Below, piece by piece: positions 35,593 through 44,277 of a DNA stretch of 64,000 nucleotides. Origin of the DNA: CALHKP01 sp963558075 (GTDB lineage Bacteria > Bacillota > Clostridia > Peptostreptococcales > Anaerovoracaceae); NCBI GenBank assembly GCA_963558075.1, contig CAUWFN010000009.1, positions 53,581 to 117,580 on the forward strand, given 5' to 3'. A program made the position numbers and the translations under genes. Each line of letters starts with the position of its first letter. The stretch's first letter is position 1. The notes under the pieces were generated by a model, which was not told the origin of the DNA, ran no database searches, and saw only the letters and a program-made list of their open reading frames with translations.

Positions 35593-36694
35593 ATGTTAAA
35601 GCTAGAACCTGTAAAGGCAGGTCTTGGTCAGACACTGGAAATCTTAAAAGAGGCAGGTGAATCTCTTTGACCTTGATGTAATCAGAGTCAAAGCAGATGA
35701 GCTTGCAGTTCAGATAGAGGACCCTGAGTTTTGGAATGATCCAGAGAAGGCTCAGGAGGTTCTAAAAAAGAAAAAGAGTCTCGAAAACACAATCGAGTCA
35801 TACGAAAAAATAGAAAAGGGACTTACGGAGCTATACGAGCTCATCGAGATTGCAGAAGAGCTCGCAGACGAGGACGAGGCCGATACTATTGTTGAGGCTT
35901 ATAACAGGCTAAAGGACGAGACCGAGGCGCTTAAGCTCGAGGCGCTTTTGACCGGCGAATACGACCACAACAACGCCATTGTTTCTATTCATGCAGGAAC
36001 AGGTGGGGTCGATGCGATGGACTGGGCTCAGATGCTACTCAGAATGTACACAAGGTGGGCAGAGAAGAAGGGTTACAAGGTTACGGTTGTTGATTTGCAG
36101 GACGATACGGAGGCCGGAATCAAAAGCGCTACACTGATGATCCGTGGCGAAAACGCCTACGGATATTTGAAAAATGAGCAGGGCGTCCATAGACTTGTCA
36201 GAATTTCCCCATTCAACGCAGCGGGAAAAAGACAGACCTCCTTTGCCGCCCTCGAGGTTATTCCAGAAATGGAAGCGGATTCCGAAATCGAAATAAACCC
36301 TGACGATCTGAGAATTGACACTTACCGAAGCAGCGGAGCTGGAGGACAGCACGTAAACACCACAGATTCAGCAATTAGAATCACGCATATTCCAACTAAT
36401 ATTGTTGTAACATGTCAAAACGAACGAAGTCAGCATCAGAACAAGGACGTAGCAATGAAAATCCTCGCATCAAAGCTTGCGGAGCTTAAGGAAAGGGAAC
36501 ACAAGGAGACACTTGACGAGCTAAAAGGAGATTTTTCCCTAATAACATGGGGCTCACAGATAAGATCTTATGTTTTCCAACCTTATACGATGGTAAAAGA
36601 CCACAGAACAGGTGCAGAGGTTGGAAATGTCAGCGCAGTAATGGACGGTGACATCGACTACTTCATCAACGAAAAATTAAAAGCAAAGGAATAA
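35593..36694 (+). CDS. prfB: Peptide chain release factor 2 (programmed +1 frameshift)
   Basis: RF2 releases peptides at UGA and UAA. Translation starts at ATG 35593, reads 25 codons to CTT (35665-35667), meets an in-frame TGA (35668-35670) and shifts +1 to continue at GAC 35669, giving about 366 residues. The site CTTTGAC is the classical RF2 slip sequence, with AGGTGA upstream as an internal Shine-Dalgarno. The protein has the codon-recognition SPF motif (VRISPFN) and the catalytic GGQ (SSGAGGQHVN). RF2 levels are thus autoregulated. It is not a pseudogene. Confidence 0.95.
35657..35671 (+). promoter_or_regulatory. RF2 programmed +1 frameshift site
   Basis: AGGTGA (35655-35660) is followed after four bases by CTTTGAC. 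Slippage of the Leu-tRNA from CTT to TTT lets the ribosome bypass the TGA when RF2 is scarce. This arrangement is known from prfB genes in most bacteria. Confidence 0.92.
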
Positions 36695-36700
36695 CGTCAA

Positions 36701-38872
36701 ATGAATATAATAGAGAAACTTTCTGCTGAATTCAGAATCAAAACTCAGCAGGTTGAGCATACAATTGAGCTCATAGATGAGGGAAACACAATTCCTTTTA
36801 TCGCACGATACAGAAAAGAAGTTACAGGAGGTCTTACAGACGTAGTTCTCAGAGATCTTGACGAGAGACTTCAGTACCTAAGAAATCTCGAAGAGAGAAA
36901 AACAGAAGTAAAACGTCTAATAGAAGAACAGGGCAAGCTGACAGAAGAGCTTTCGGCGGAAATCGACAAGGCAGAAGTTCTGCAGAGAGTTGAGGACCTG
37001 TACAAGCCGTTCAAGCAGAAGAAGGCTACAAGAGCATCAAAGGCAAAGGAAAAGGGGCTTGAGCCTCTTGCGATGATTATCTTTGCTCAGCAGAAAAAAG
37101 ACGGCAGTCTAGAAGAAATTGCAGAGGCTTTTGTCGACAGCGAAAAGGGTGTAGAAACAGCTGCTGATGCGATTCAGGGTGCCTGCGATATTATTGCAGA
37201 AATGATAGCCGATGACCCGGATTTAACAGATGCTATTAGAGAGAAGACTTTTGCAAAGGGACAGCTTGCATCAGAGGCTGTAGACCCTGAGGAGAAGACT
37301 GTATATGAAATGTACTATGACAGTAGCGAAGCTTTATCAAAGATTCCAAACCACAGAGTTCTTGCCGTAAACAGAGGTGAGAAGGAAAAGAAGCTAAAGG
37401 TAAAGGTTGCAATAGAGCCAGAAGTTATAACAGGTTTTCTGGAAAAGAAAATTATCAGAGGAAAGACTTTGTTCACAGATATTCTCAAAGAAACTGTTGC
37501 AGATGCCTACAAGCGTCTGATTGCTCCTTCTATCGAAAGAGAAATGAGAAATACACTGACTGAGCGTGCCGAGACTGAGGCCATCAAAGTCTTTGCTAAA
37601 AACACAGAAAAGCTTCTGATGGTTCCGCCTGTAAAAGGAAAACGCATCATAAGTATTGACCCAGGATATAGAACAGGCTGTAAGCTTGCTGTGCTAAACG
37701 AGACAGGAAAGCTGCTTGCCTACACGACAATTTATCCTACTCAGCCAAAGAATGACATCAAAGGAACTGAGGCAACTCTCAAAAAAATCATAGAAAAATA
37801 CAAGACAGATGTAATCGTAATCGGAAATGGTACAGCCTCAAGAGAAACTGAGGAAGTTGTAGCAAACTTCCTATCAAAGAATAATTACGACATTCAGTAC
37901 ACAATCGTAAACGAAGCAGGTGCATCTGTATATTCTGCATCAAAGCTTGCATCAGAGGAGTACCCAGATCTTGATGTAACTACAAGAGGCGCTATGTCCC
38001 TTGGAAGAAGACTTCAGGACCCTCTTGCAGAGCTTGTAAAAATCGATCCTAAGCATATCGGTGTTGGTCAGTATCAGCACGACATGAACCAGAAGAAGCT
38101 CGATAGCGCTCTTACAAATGTAGTCGAAGACTGCGTAAACAGAGTAGGTGTAGATCTGAATACAGCTTCAGCATCATTGCTTTCATATATTTCTGGAGTA
38201 AATAGTGCTGTAGCAAAGAATATCGTTGCCTATAGAGAAGAAAACGGAAGCTTTACAGACAGAAAACAGCTTCTAAAGGTTGCAAAGCTTGGAGCAAAGG
38301 CGTACAAGCAGTGTGCTGGATTTATGAGAATAATGGATGGCAAAGAGCCTCTAGATGGAACTTCTGTGCATCCTGAATCATATTCCGCAGCAAAGCTTTT
38401 GATGGAAAAGGTTAATATTTCCGGCGAAGATATCGCAAAGGGAGGAGTTTCTGACATCGATGAAAAAATTCAGAAGGTTTATCCTGCAAAGAAGCTTTCT
38501 GCAAGTATAAAACAGATGGCTGATGACATCGGAATCGGTGAAATGACTCTTACTGATATCGTTGCGGAAATGAAAAAACCAGCAAGAGACCCTCGAGAAG
38601 ATGCGCCTCCTGTAATATTCAGAAACGATGTGAGAAGCTTTGATGACCTTAAGGTTGATATGGAAATGACAGGAACTGTAAGAAACGTTGTCGATTTTGG
38701 AGCTTTCGTTGATATCGGTGTAAAAAACGACGGGCTTGTGCATATTTCACAGCTCAGCGATAAATATATCAAGCACCCTATGGATGTTGTTTCTGTAGGT
38801 GACACAGTAAAAGTTAAAATTCTAAGTATCGACAAAGAAAAACAAAAAGTCGGACTTACAATGAGATTCTAG
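36701..38872 (+). CDS. tex: Tex family RNA-binding transcription accessory protein
   Basis: This 723-residue cytosolic protein has the Tex order: N-terminal helical domain (GNTIPFIARYRKEVTGGL near residue 28), YqgF-like RNase H fold (SIDPGYRTGCKLAVL near 325), helix-hairpin-helix repeats (TASASLLSYISGVN) and a C-terminal S1 domain (GTVRNVVDFGAFVDIGVKND). Tex binds nucleic acid and affects transcript stability. It begins six bases after prfB. There is only a poor upstream site (AATAACGTCAA), so coupling with prfB may matter. Length is normal. Confidence 0.93.
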   Translation: MNIIEKLSAEFRIKTQQVEHTIELIDEGNTIPFIARYRKEVTGGLTDVVLRDLDERLQYLRNLEERKTEVKRLIEEQGKLTEELSAEIDKAEVLQRVEDLYKPFKQKKATRASKAKEKGLEPLAMIIFAQQKKDGSLEEIAEAFVDSEKGVETAADAIQGACDIIAEMIADDPDLTDAIREKTFAKGQLASEAVDPEEKTVYEMYYDSSEALSKIPNHRVLAVNRGEKEKKLKVKVAIEPEVITGFLEKKIIRGKTLFTDILKETVADAYKRLIAPSIEREMRNTLTERAETEAIKVFAKNTEKLLMVPPVKGKRIISIDPGYRTGCKLAVLNETGKLLAYTTIYPTQPKNDIKGTEATLKKIIEKYKTDVIVIGNGTASRETEEVVANFLSKNNYDIQYTIVNEAGASVYSASKLASEEYPDLDVTTRGAMSLGRRLQDPLAELVKIDPKHIGVGQYQHDMNQKKLDSALTNVVEDCVNRVGVDLNTASASLLSYISGVNSAVAKNIVAYREENGSFTDRKQLLKVAKLGAKAYKQCAGFMRIMDGKEPLDGTSVHPESYSAAKLLMEKVNISGEDIAKGGVSDIDEKIQKVYPAKKLSASIKQMADDIGIGEMTLTDIVAEMKKPARDPREDAPPVIFRNDVRSFDDLKVDMEMTGTVRNVVDFGAFVDIGVKNDGLVHISQLSDKYIKHPMDVVSVGDTVKVKILSIDKEKQKVGLTMRF

Positions 38873-38974
38873 CTAAAGAAGAGCGATGCTAGATGTTTTG
38901 GGCGCCAAGGTGCTCTGCTAGGCGATACGCTTTGATAAGGCTAGATGCTTTGCCGGCTAAGATATGGAGGATGA

Positions 38975-39634
38975 ATGGGAATAAATACAGTATTATTTGA
39001 CTTTGATGGAACAGTTGCTGATACTAATCAGCTCGTTATAAATTCGTGGCAGCACACTTATATGACAAGACGAGGGAAGAAGGTGCCGGAGGAGGAAATC
39101 ATAAAGACTTTCGGAGAACCTTTAAACATTACGATGGCAAAGGTTATGCCGGAATTTGATGTTACAGAGTCAATAGAAATATACAGGGGATATCAGGTGA
39201 ATCATTTTGAAGAGCTTATCGATATTTTCCCTGGAATGAAGGAATGTATAATCAGGCTGAAGGAAGAAGGCTATAATGTAGGGATTGTTACATCAAGAGT
39301 CAGAGCTTCCACAGATAGAGGCCTTAGAGCTTTTGGCGTGACAGAATACATAGATGAAACGGTATCCTGCGAGGACACTGATAGACACAAGCCAGACCCA
39401 GAACCTGTGCTTTGTGCTTTAAGAAAATTCGGCGTCAAAAATGATGAGGCCCTTATGGTCGGAGACAGTATGTTCGATATAAAGTGTGCTCATAACGCAG
39501 GAGTTCGGGCAGCCATGGTTGGATGGGCTCTTGCAGTATCAGAAGAGGATTTGGCCGGAGAAGATGCCCCTGATTATATAATGGAAAAAGCTGACGATAT
39601 TTTTGATATTTTAAAGGAAGTAAATAATGCTTAA
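38975..39634 (+). CDS. HAD family phosphatase (PpaX-like)
   Basis: This 219-residue haloacid dehalogenase phosphatase has motif I FDFDGTVADT at residues 8-17, motif II IVTSR, the lysine in HKPDPEPV and motif IV VGDSMFDIKCA. Overall it resembles PpaX, which hydrolyses pyrophosphate from HPr-Ser phosphorolysis, and Gph-type phosphatases; the exact substrate is open. ATGGAGG precedes the ATG. Its last eight bases overlap addB. The 102-base gap from tex holds two imperfect 18-base repeats but no terminator. Confidence 0.85.
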   Translation: MGINTVLFDFDGTVADTNQLVINSWQHTYMTRRGKKVPEEEIIKTFGEPLNITMAKVMPEFDVTESIEIYRGYQVNHFEELIDIFPGMKECIIRLKEEGYNVGIVTSRVRASTDRGLRAFGVTEYIDETVSCEDTDRHKPDPEPVLCALRKFGVKNDEALMVGDSMFDIKCAHNAGVRAAMVGWALAVSEEDLAGEDAPDYIMEKADDIFDILKEVNNA

Positions 39635-42600
39635 TATCTATCTCGGAAGAGAAAATCTAAATAAAGAAAAGTTCATGTACGAAAGCATCAAGGCCATAGG
39701 AGGCAGAACTTATGTCATAGTTCCAGACCAGTATACTCTCGAGGCAGAGCGCCAGGCCTTTCGCTACATGCAGACGGAGGTGCTTCTTGATACAGAGATT
39801 GTGAGCTTTTCGCGCCTTGGAAGTAATCTTGTGAATAAATATGGCAGAAGAAATCTCTCTCGCATTGATCAGTACGGTCGTCATATGATTTTAACAAAGA
39901 TTTTCATCGAGCATGAAGACGAGTTTAGGCTTTTGAAAATGTCGGATTTTGAGCTTTCAAATTCATTAGCTCGCCTTGTAAATGATTTTATTGCAGATGC
40001 GAAACTAGCAAACCTTGTGCCTTCTGATTTTGATGAGCTCATAGAAAACGAAGAGCTTCCGGAAATGCTCCGTGATAAGCTTAGGGATATCAGACTAATT
40101 TTTGAAAAGTATGAGGAAGCAGCAGAAGATTTTACAGATGCAGAGGATTATATAGATATATATACAGGACTAATATCAAAATCAGATAGGCTAAAAAATT
40201 CTCAAGTTTGGATATATGGTTTTGATAGTTTTACGCCAAAGAATGTAAATGTGATTACGGCCCTTTGTCAGCATGCCGAAAATGTGAACGTAGTTTTGAC
40301 AGATAGTAAAACAAGTAGAGACGAGGATTTGTTTGGGATTTCTAGAGTTGTTACTAAGATACTTTGTGATGCCGCAAATGAATCTGGCTGTGCTCACAAA
40401 ATAAGCTGGATTGGCGAAGAGTATGTGATAACAGATAGACCAGAGGGAATCAAAACCCTTGAGCGCGAGCTCTTTGCTCTTAGCAAAAGTAAAAGCGAAA
40501 ATCCAGAAGGAATTACTCTGGTTAGATGCAGAGACATCTACAGCGAGATAGAATCTGCCGCAAGCCGTGTGCTTAATCTTCTATCAAAAAAAAATCTCAG
40601 ATATAGGGATATTGTGATAATCTGCAATGGACAGTCAGAACGCCTTTCTATAATCAAACGTACATTTGAGGAGCACGGAATTGACATTTTTGATGATTCG
40701 AAAAGGTCGATAATGAACTCGCCGATTTCTGTTTATATAATTTCACTTCTAAATGCGGTAGCTCAGGATTACAGGACTGACGATGTTTTGACCCTTGCAA
40801 AGACAGGACTTACACCGCTTACAGAAGATGAAATAGAAGATCTTGAGCTTTATGTAAAAAAATACAGAATTAGGAACAAAGCCTGGAAGAAGCCTTTCAA
40901 GTACGGCGAATATGAGTACGAAGCAGAAGGCCTTGCAAAGCTAGAGGAAAGCCGAAGAAAACTCATGAGCTGCTTTGAACCTGTTGAGAGCACCTGTGAA
41001 AATGCTAAGACGATGAAGGAATTTGTTGAGGGCTGCTACAATGCCATTTTAGCATCGCCATTGTTATCGGAGATAGAAAACCTCATAACTTCTCAGCGAG
41101 AGGAAAAACTATATGAGGCGGCAGAAGAAAGTGAGCAGGTCTGGGCAAAGATTGTAAACGCCTTTGATCAGATTGATGCGCTTATGGGCGAGCAGGATTT
41201 TGATCTTGCCATGTTAATAGAAATCCTCGTATCAGGACTTTCTCAGATGGAGATTGGTGTGATTCCGCCGACTGCAGATGATGTTATCCTAGGAACAATG
41301 CAAAGAACAAGAATTTCTGATGTAAAAGCGCTGATTGTAATCGGTGCAAACGAGGGACTCTTACCTATGATAGAAGATGAGGATGCCCTGTTTAGTCCGG
41401 AGGAAGCGTCCATGCTTCAGGAGAAACTTACATTTGGAAATAAAGCAGGCGTAATGTCGATGGAGGAAAAGCTTGCTATCTACAGAAATTTATCAAAGCC
41501 TCTAGGCTCCCTGTGGATTAGCTATTCTGTAGCAGATGCCGATGGCACAGAGATGATTCCTTCCGAAATCGTTCAGTCAATCAAAAAAATCTTTCCTAGA
41601 TTAGAAGAAATCCCGGATGTTGTTTCGAGTGGAGGCGCAGAAGGCCTTGTAGGCGGAAAGATTAACACTCTTCGTCAGATGACAAGGGTGCTTAGCAGCG
41701 CAAAGAATGGAAACAAGATTTTTGGCGAATGGAAGCCTGTAAAAGACTGGATTTTAGAAAACTATGAATATGACATGAGAAGAATTAAAGACGGGCTTTA
41801 TTTTGATTATAGAGAGAAGCCTGTATCCCGAGAAACTGCAAAGAAGCTCTATCAGAGAGGGGTGCTTGTCGGAACTGAAAATTTCGCCGTAAGCCCTTCT
41901 AGACTAGAGAAATTCAGCAGATGCCCGTTCTCGCACTTTGTTTCTTATGGGCTAAAACCAAAGGAAGAGAGAATGTATGAGGCGGGAAGACGTGAAATCG
42001 GAGATCTTCACCATGTTGTAATTGCAGAGTTTGCGGCATATCTTGAGGAAAATTCTCTGTGGAACACTATTACAGAAGAAGAGGCTGAGAGAAAAGTTCG
42101 TGAGCTCATGCAGGAAAATGCACAAAAATACAAAGAGGCCCTGTTTAGATATACGAGTCTTGATACTTACAAGCTTAGACGAGCAGTGGAAGTTGCACGG
42201 GAAAGCTGCTGGGCTATGGTAGAGCAGTACCGAGCAGGAAAAATCAGGGAAAGCTTCTTTGAAGTCGGCTTTGGTCGAAACAGACCGATAAAACCTGTAG
42301 TTGTCGATACTGACGGCGGCAAGGTATATATAGAAGGAAAAATAGACAGGCTTGATATTTTGCCAGATGATAAGGTCAAAATAATTGACTATAAATCTGG
42401 TAATGAAGCCTTTGATCTTGATGAGGTTATGTCCGGATATAGGCTTCAGCTAATGCTGTATCTAAAAGCGGCGGAAGAGGAAAAATGTGAACCTGCAGGG
42501 GCATTTTACTTTCTCGTTAGAGACCCGCTAAATGACAAGACCATGGATTTTTCCAAGAAATCAAGAAAATCTATTTCTGAAGATTTTTCAAAAGAATTGA

Positions 42601-42941
42601 AGAAAATTTTCAAATTAGATGGTATAATAGTTGAGGATGCGGATACGATAAGAAATATTGCAGGTGAATTCGAGGATACTTCGGATGTGCTTTCTATTTA
42701 TATAAAGAAAGACGGCAGTTACGCGAGCAGGAAGAAAAACTTCCTCATAAGTCCAGAGGACTTCGGCAAGCTGCAGAGTGCCTTTGATCAGACCATAGAT
42801 AATTTGTGTAGCGCACTGGTTTCCGGCGATATTTCTATAGCACCGAAAAAAGGCAAAAACAAGAGTCCTTGTGAATACTGCCAGTATAAGAGTATCTGCA
42901 GATTTGATCTTCACGGCGGCGCAGCAGTCGAGGAAGAGTAG
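39627..42941 (+). CDS. addB: AddB-type helicase/nuclease subunit
   Basis: This 1104-residue protein is AddB of the AddAB recombination nuclease. The nuclease motif is KIIDYKSG near residue 917, and the 4Fe-4S cysteines are Cys766 (SRCPFSHFV) and Cys1082, Cys1085 and Cys1091 (CEYCQYKSIC). The N-terminal segment VIVPDQYTLEAERQAF is also typical. The usual Walker A (GRxGSGKT) near residue 8 is eroded to GRENLNKEK, so it probably does not bind ATP there; RexB of lactic acid bacteria is a known variant of this kind. No addA follows: a tRNA and MerR gene do. It overlaps the HAD gene by eight bases. Confidence 0.88.
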   Translation: MLNIYLGRENLNKEKFMYESIKAIGGRTYVIVPDQYTLEAERQAFRYMQTEVLLDTEIVSFSRLGSNLVNKYGRRNLSRIDQYGRHMILTKIFIEHEDEFRLLKMSDFELSNSLARLVNDFIADAKLANLVPSDFDELIENEELPEMLRDKLRDIRLIFEKYEEAAEDFTDAEDYIDIYTGLISKSDRLKNSQVWIYGFDSFTPKNVNVITALCQHAENVNVVLTDSKTSRDEDLFGISRVVTKILCDAANESGCAHKISWIGEEYVITDRPEGIKTLERELFALSKSKSENPEGITLVRCRDIYSEIESAASRVLNLLSKKNLRYRDIVIICNGQSERLSIIKRTFEEHGIDIFDDSKRSIMNSPISVYIISLLNAVAQDYRTDDVLTLAKTGLTPLTEDEIEDLELYVKKYRIRNKAWKKPFKYGEYEYEAEGLAKLEESRRKLMSCFEPVESTCENAKTMKEFVEGCYNAILASPLLSEIENLITSQREEKLYEAAEESEQVWAKIVNAFDQIDALMGEQDFDLAMLIEILVSGLSQMEIGVIPPTADDVILGTMQRTRISDVKALIVIGANEGLLPMIEDEDALFSPEEASMLQEKLTFGNKAGVMSMEEKLAIYRNLSKPLGSLWISYSVADADGTEMIPSEIVQSIKKIFPRLEEIPDVVSSGGAEGLVGGKINTLRQMTRVLSSAKNGNKIFGEWKPVKDWILENYEYDMRRIKDGLYFDYREKPVSRETAKKLYQRGVLVGTENFAVSPSRLEKFSRCPFSHFVSYGLKPKEERMYEAGRREIGDLHHVVIAEFAAYLEENSLWNTITEEEAERKVRELMQENAQKYKEALFRYTSLDTYKLRRAVEVARESCWAMVEQYRAGKIRESFFEVGFGRNRPIKPVVVDTDGGKVYIEGKIDRLDILPDDKVKIIDYKSGNEAFDLDEVMSGYRLQLMLYLKAAEEEKCEPAGAFYFLVRDPLNDKTMDFSKKSRKSISEDFSKELKKIFKLDGIIVEDADTIRNIAGEFEDTSDVLSIYIKKDGSYASRKKNFLISPEDFGKLQSAFDQTIDNLCSALVSGDISIAPKKGKNKSPCEYCQYKSICRFDLHGGAAVEEE

Positions 42942-43015
42942 ATATCAGTTATCGGATATCACAGCATATCTTAACAGTATGTGTTTGAGCAGCTATGGCA
43001 TTGCTGCTCCCATAT

Positions 43016-43091
43016 GCTTCCTTAGCTCAGTTGGCAGAGCAGCGCATTCGTAACGCGCAGGTCGCCAGTTCGATCCTGGCAGGGAGCTCCA
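43016..43091 (+). tRNA. tRNA-Thr (anticodon CGU)
   Basis: The 76-base gene folds into a cloverleaf: acceptor GCTTCCT / AGGGAGC, D-arm GCTC...GAGC, anticodon loop TTCGTAA, T-arm GCCAG-TTCGATC-CTGGC, discriminator T and encoded CCA. The anticodon stem is four G-C pairs plus an A-C mismatch next to the loop. It reads ACG threonine codons. A hairpin GAGCAGC / GCTGCTC (42987-43009) lies just upstream. Confidence 0.95.
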
Positions 43092-43153
43092 CAATAACGT
43101 CCCTTGAGAGTGCTATGCATTATCAGGGAATATATTTTTTTAAGGATGATAAT

Positions 43154-43173
43154 CCCCTTGCTTAAGCTAGGGG
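43154..43173 (+). promoter_or_regulatory. 20-bp near-palindrome, candidate MerR operator
   Basis: CCCCTTGCTTAAGCTAGGGG matches its own reverse complement at 18 of 20 positions. It lies 36 bases before the MerR-family ATG. Long dyads of this type are typical operators of MerR regulators, and CCCCT...AGGGG resembles multidrug-type MerR sites. GATAAG just after it could be a -10. The dyad is seen; its binding partner is inferred. Confidence 0.5.
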
Positions 43174-43208
43174 CGATAAGAAAAAAGCATAAAGCGGAGG
43201 TAATCCTA

Positions 43209-44027
43209 ATGGCTAAGAAGAGGACATATCAGGTTGGTGAACTTGCGAGCTACTTTAATGTGACACGAGATACGATAAGGCATTATGATAAAATCGGAAT
43301 CCTTCATCCGCAGGAAATATCAAAAAGTGGATATAGACTGTACACAAGGGAAGATTTTATCTGTATGGAATATGTAATGAGGCTGAAAAAACTTGGGATA
43401 CCGCTGAGCCAGATAAAAAAACTTGTAAATGACTCTACGATTGAAGAAGCTGAGGAAATGATGGAGCTTCAGGCAGTAGAGATTGCAAGACAGATAGAAG
43501 AACTTCAGAATATGCAGGTTATGGTAGAGGACTACAGGATAAGTTATAGAAGGGCAGTTGAACTTCTAGGTAAAATCGTTGTCAAAACCGTTCCGGAAAT
43601 GATCTATATACCAATAAAAAGTTCTCTTATGGAGTCTATGGAGGATATTACCTCTCTAACAAAAAATTATGTGCCTAAGTTTACATTTGTTATGAACTCT
43701 GTTGTGTTCGAAGAAAAGCAGTATATTGATTTGCTTAATGCAGAGAATCGGCAGAACTATTTTGACTACGCTGTTACACTAGAAAATGAGCTTGGTCGAG
43801 AAGAAGTTCCGGAAAATTTAACGGACAGAATGGAAATCCGCCCAGAGTGCAAATGTATATATTCTGTAATCAAAATAGATACAGGCAAAAATTATGATGA
43901 GTTTGAGAAATGCAGAAACTATATAATAGATAATGGATATAAGCTTAGAGGAGATGTGCATCTTAGACTTATATTTCTGAGTGCATATAACGAAGCCTAC
44001 TATGAATTTGTCGCGCCTGTAGAATGA
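43209..44027 (+). CDS. MerR family transcriptional regulator
   Basis: This 272-residue regulator has the N-terminal MerR winged helix (YQVGELASYFNVTRDTIRHYDKIGIL), the second wing/helix (SGYRLYTREDFICMEYVMRLK), a long coiled helix (about residues 83-120) and a C-terminal GyrI-like ligand domain of about 140 residues (VPEMIYIPIKS, PECKCIYSVIKI). It lacks the metal-binding cysteine cluster of MerR proper, so it likely senses an organic ligand. I chose the ATG of MAKKRTYQVGE, seven bases behind GGAGG. It stands directly upstream of a hydrolase/transporter cluster on the same strand and probably controls it. Confidence 0.86.
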   Translation: MAKKRTYQVGELASYFNVTRDTIRHYDKIGILHPQEISKSGYRLYTREDFICMEYVMRLKKLGIPLSQIKKLVNDSTIEEAEEMMELQAVEIARQIEELQNMQVMVEDYRISYRRAVELLGKIVVKTVPEMIYIPIKSSLMESMEDITSLTKNYVPKFTFVMNSVVFEEKQYIDLLNAENRQNYFDYAVTLENELGREEVPENLTDRMEIRPECKCIYSVIKIDTGKNYDEFEKCRNYIIDNGYKLRGDVHLRLIFLSAYNEAYYEFVAPVE

Positions 44028-44148
44028 TGATTTATGAAAATTTTTAGGCTCTTATGGAACCTTCTGATGCGCTGTGAGGTTAATTGATGGACAGCGATAG
44101 ATTTTGAAAAAAAGTTTACATTTTATAAAATTCTGAATAATCAATAAC

Positions 44149-44184
44149 AAACCCTTGACTGTTGACTAGGTCAAGGGTTTATTA
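44149..44184 (+). terminator. Intrinsic terminator after the MerR gene
   Basis: An 11-base stem AAACCCTTGAC / GTCAAGGGTTT (44149-44159 with 44170-44180) is followed by ATTATG. The T-run is short but the stem is strong. It separates the regulator from the hydrolase cluster. Confidence 0.75.
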
Positions 44185-44228
44185 TGTATACATACTAAAT
44201 TTATTTTTCTAAAAATTAGGTGTATTTT

Positions 44229-44247
44229 ACGGAAGTTTTGCTACCGT
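44229..44247 (+). promoter_or_regulatory. Dyad in the promoter region of the hydrolase cluster
   Basis: ACGGAAG-TTTTG-CTACCGT is a 7-5-7 inverted repeat with one mismatch. It lies between TTTTAC (44225-44230) and TATAAA (44254-44259), 31 bases before the first hydrolase start. The position suits an operator read by the neighbouring MerR protein, although its sequence differs from the dyad before the regulator gene. Confidence 0.4.
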
Positions 44248-44277
44248 TTATCTTATAAAAGCACAAAGGAGCGGGGT

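Noticed and set aside
35657..36694. prfB read as a shorter gene or as a frameshifted pseudogene
   Set aside because: The TGA sits in the classical RF2 slip site and the full protein has SPF and GGQ motifs, so this is programmed frameshifting.
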